Below the pieces are notes generated by a model. It had not been told where the DNA came from, did not search any database, and worked only from the letters and a program-made list of their open reading frames with translations. Of a stretch of 64,000 nt of DNA, positions 63,601-64,000 are shown one piece after another (positions within the stretch are counted from its first letter, which is position 1; every line of letters starts with the position of its first letter). Both the position numbers and the translations under genes were made by a program. Origin of the DNA: Trachythela sp. YZ-2020 (lineage: Eukaryota; Cnidaria; Anthozoa; Malacalcyonacea; Clavulariidae). The stretch is from contig JADLSH010000127.1 of assembly GCA_016169945.1 (NCBI GenBank), forward strand, positions 3,102,501 to 3,166,500. The letters run 5' to 3'.

Positions 63601-64000
63601 ACACCACGTGTTACAGGGCAGCAGATGGTGGTCAACTTCAGAAATGTTGACACTTATAGAAGCAAGAAAATTAAACTACATCTCTCAATTCTATTTATTT
63701 GCCTTCAAATACAAGACTACTATGTATAATGAAAATAATTATCATTATTTTCTCACTTTGATAACTGCAGGTTGACCACCATTCGCTGTATGATAATGCT
63801 TAGTGAAACCCACCTATATAGTCGCTTTCAACATCGTACCCAGTGTCATTCTGACTACGAAGTTTGTCTCTTCTTTGGATCTCAAATATTCCATCCTTGT
63901 TTCTAGGTTCTGAAGACCACAGTATCTGCTCTAGTCGATGTGAACACCAATAAAAATCTTGTTGGATCGGCAATTGCGGGATCTTTAGGTGGTTTTAATG
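51663..64000 (+). CDS. HMGCR: 3-hydroxy-3-methylglutaryl-CoA reductase (3' end outside the window)
   Basis: It makes mevalonate from HMG-CoA with 2 NADPH, in the ER membrane. Eighteen exons join in phase: 51663-51848, 53334-53448, 53781-53868, 53960-54044, 54804-54909, 54992-55098, 55211-55318, 56314-56423, 57418-57442, 57993-58295, 58761-58876, 59724-59802, 60209-60367, 61001-61086, 61691-61762, 61936-62041, 62950-63120 and 63907->64000, giving 705 codons here. In-frame TGA precedes the ATG by one codon. The membrane part has TM1 ([20 protein letters not shown]) and a sterol-sensing domain (YLYF at 83-86; [25 protein letters not shown]). A linker with an NG repeat follows (339-379). Catalytic part: [16 protein letters not shown], catalytic Glu514 in [20 protein letters not shown], cis-loop SGNYCTDKK with Lys646. 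These match human Glu559 and Lys691 at a constant offset of 45. The exons with the catalytic Asp and His lie beyond the window. Confidence 0.97.
51849..53333 (+). other. Intron 1 of HMGCR
   Basis: Contains a short direct duplication at about 52013-52060 (GGGGAGTGGTGGAGCCGAAC twice) and a mariner-like MITE (52235-52375). The rest is AT-rich, with no exon-like ORF that fits the phases. Confidence 0.65.
52235..52375. mobile_element. Mariner-like MITE
   Basis: 141 bases. Ends CACCTTTTCGAAAATTAC and GTAATTATCAAAAAGTGTG, continued by TTCACAAAT/ATTTGTGA and CCTTGGCC/GCCAAGG pairing. Flanked by TA on both sides (52233-52234 and 52376-52377). Confidence 0.78.
53334..55098 (+). other. HMGCR: Sterol-sensing domain of HMGCR (TM2-TM6)
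   Basis: Exons 2-6 encode five hydrophobic segments: [64 protein letters not shown] and [20 protein letters not shown]. In mammals this region binds INSIG through the YIYF tetrapeptide, matched here by YLYF. The presence of a full SSD is typical of animal reductases. Confidence 0.88.
54130..54720. repeat. ACCATC-type microsatellite in HMGCR intron 4
   Basis: Variable ATCACCATC/ACTACC units, most regular at 54520-54640, where CATCACCATGACAACTAC repeats every 18 bases. One strand is open over 100 codons in several frames only because of the repeat. It fills most of the intron. Confidence 0.9.
55436..56190. repeat. 16-bp minisatellite in HMGCR intron 7
   Basis: Reiterated CTCTCTAATAAGTCCC units (about 16-17 bases each) over about 750 bases, with one- and two-base variants (CCCC/CCC, AAGT/AAGC). 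It occupies three quarters of the intron, ending about 120 bases before the exon 8 acceptor. Confidence 0.95.
56449..56795 (-). mobile_element. tRNA-derived SINE with (AAACT)n tail
   Basis: Read on the minus strand: a tRNA-like head with an A-box-like TGGTTAGCGCGCTGG and a B-box-like GGTCGAGGGC. A body with TCTCCGGGTACTCCGGTTTT follows, then a tail of about ten AAACT units (the GTTTA array at 56450-56498 on the plus strand). It sits in HMGCR intron 8. Confidence 0.75.
57418..57442 (+). other. HMGCR: 25-bp microexon of HMGCR
   Basis: CATCTAG|exon|GTGTGT. It supplies the last base of a Gly codon and then LPNMSTEQ, corresponding to the short stretch before the last transmembrane segment in human HMGCR (there ending in IEQ). 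Skipping it would shift the frame by one base. Confidence 0.85.
57690..57850 (-). mobile_element. tRNA-derived SINE, partial
   Basis: On the minus strand: GGTGACGCAGCCATCAGAAC, then a B-box-like GTGGCTTCGATTCTCGC, then CATGGCACTTATGTGAAAAG and CTACCGAAAGTCGTGG. The same body occurs at 60590-60940, but the 3' tail differs. HMGCR intron 9. Confidence 0.65.
58077..58199 (+). repeat. HMGCR: Five-residue NG repeat in the HMGCR linker
   Basis: AATGG-class codons recur every 15 bases: [35 protein letters not shown], then NGVA and NG. Eight Asn-Gly pairs are spaced exactly five residues apart and a ninth follows after four. It lies between the last TM segment and the catalytic domain. Confidence 0.92.
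58320..58561 (+). mobile_element. GGGGCCGGTTG MITE, intact copy
   Basis: Ends GGGGCCGGTTGTACGAAGCC, then CGTTTAGCC, and the mirrored GGCCTGCGTACAACAGGCCCC, with internal pairing TCCGGTGGATAAG/CTTATCCACCG. It begins 24 bases after the exon 10 donor of HMGCR. A truncated relative is at 28190-28385. Confidence 0.82.
58877..59723 (+). other. Intron 11 of HMGCR
   Basis: 847 bases. A self-complementary pair TTTCTATGAGATGATAGTT / AACTATCACCTCATAGAAAT lies at about 59395-59455, flanked by AATTAGATTAT/ATAATCTAATT, a small hairpin of about 100 bases. Nothing else is recognised. Confidence 0.6.
59935..60005 (+). mobile_element. tRNA-like fragment, probably a SINE head
   Basis: GACTCGGTAGCTCACAGGCTT gives an A-box-like element, and GCGACTCCGAATCCC, 30 bases on, a B-box-like element. 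The acceptor stem does not pair convincingly, so a functional tRNA is unlikely. HMGCR intron 12. Confidence 0.45.
60590..60940 (+). mobile_element. tRNA-derived SINE, fuller copy
   Basis: Head with TTGGTCGCACAGTTGAAAG and a B-box-like GATTTCGATTCTCGCTGG, body with CATGTGAAAAGAGTAAG, CTGCCGAAAGTCGTGG and TTTTCTCCGGGCACTCC, a CCCCAATGGGCCAATGGGGA hairpin, and an ATGTAATGTATGTA tail. It fills most of HMGCR intron 13. Confidence 0.72.
61153..61369. mobile_element. Fold-back element, CCTGAAAAATA(T/C)AACAAG family, copy 2
   Basis: Arms GATCAATCTACCTGAAAAAT, ACAACAAGAACTTCGACG and TTCGAGCGAAAGCCCTTCG pair with their complements around ACTAACTTCC repeats. It is closely related to 20483-20731 but with a different centre. 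HMGCR intron 14. Confidence 0.85.
62042..62949 (+). other. Intron 16 of HMGCR
   Basis: Carries the TTAA-flanked MITE (62612-62851). The rest is unremarkable AT-rich sequence. Confidence 0.6.
62612..62851. mobile_element. MITE with TTAA target duplication (piggyBac-like)
   Basis: 240 bases with ends GGCCAGGTTACACTGGGTAA and GCCTCGTGTAACATGGCC. Inner pairing includes AACGCAATTTC/GAAATTGCGTT and AGAGCCATGTT/AACATGGCTCT. TTAA on both sides (62608-62611, 62852-62855). A 3-bp duplication (TAA/TTA, Harbinger-like) is the alternative. Confidence 0.75.
63571..63813 (-). mobile_element. MITE with CACGTGGTG ends, copy 2
   Basis: Inverted copy of 40713-40935. It opens with TTTCACCACGTGTTTCACCA, then CGTGTTACACCACGTG, giving three CACGTG E-boxes in 30 bases, then CAGCAGATGGTGGTCAACTT. 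It ends with CAGGTTGACCACCATTCGCT. HMGCR intron 17, ending about 90 bases before exon 18. Confidence 0.82.

Overview
The window is animal nuclear DNA: AT-rich, intron-rich, with GT-AG introns and dense small non-autonomous transposons. All four genes lie on the + strand, and each was rebuilt exon by exon from reading frame, intron phase and family similarity. The protein set (multi-PDZ scaffold, GOLPH3, GAS2-like, HMG-CoA reductase with a sterol-sensing domain) is metazoan. The style of the introns and repeats suggests an invertebrate, perhaps a cnidarian. That is an impression, not a proof.

Layout. (1) <346-12745: 3' part of a very large multi-PDZ protein with five PDZ domains separated by long Ser/Pro-rich linkers. 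Its last PDZ resembles the C-terminal PDZ of pro-IL-16/PDZD2. (2) 12746-15029: its 3' UTR, then a nest of three transposons. (3) 15030-18680: a complete three-exon GOLPH3. (4) 18681-23766: intergenic repeats. (5) 23767-47558: a GAS2-like cytoskeletal linker (CH domain, GAR domain, a 1.1-kb-codon low-complexity tail) whose third intron is 12.8 kb. (6) 47559-51662: intergenic repeats and one orphan ORF. (7) 51663->64000: HMG-CoA reductase, 18 exons visible, running off the window before the last catalytic residues.

The genes do not form an operon or an obvious shared pathway; each is an ordinary single-gene unit. They act on cell architecture (PDZ scaffold, GAS2-like), Golgi trafficking (GOLPH3) and sterol/isoprenoid synthesis (HMGCR). 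About 80% of the window is intronic or intergenic. Many elements there have inverted ends and exact target-site duplications (8 bp hAT-like, TTA/TAA Harbinger-like, TA mariner-like, TTAA piggyBac-like), together with tRNA-derived SINEs, satellites and fold-back repeats.

I found no autonomous transposase or reverse transcriptase, no rRNA, no confident functional tRNA and no CRISPR array. The most interesting items are: a reductase that keeps an INSIG-binding-like tetrapeptide but lacks both known sterol-dependent ubiquitination lysines; a strict five-residue NG repeat in its linker; a GAR domain with no zinc-ligand cysteines; a frame break or tiny intron in the PDZ gene; and a 16-bp intronic minisatellite made of branch-point-like units.
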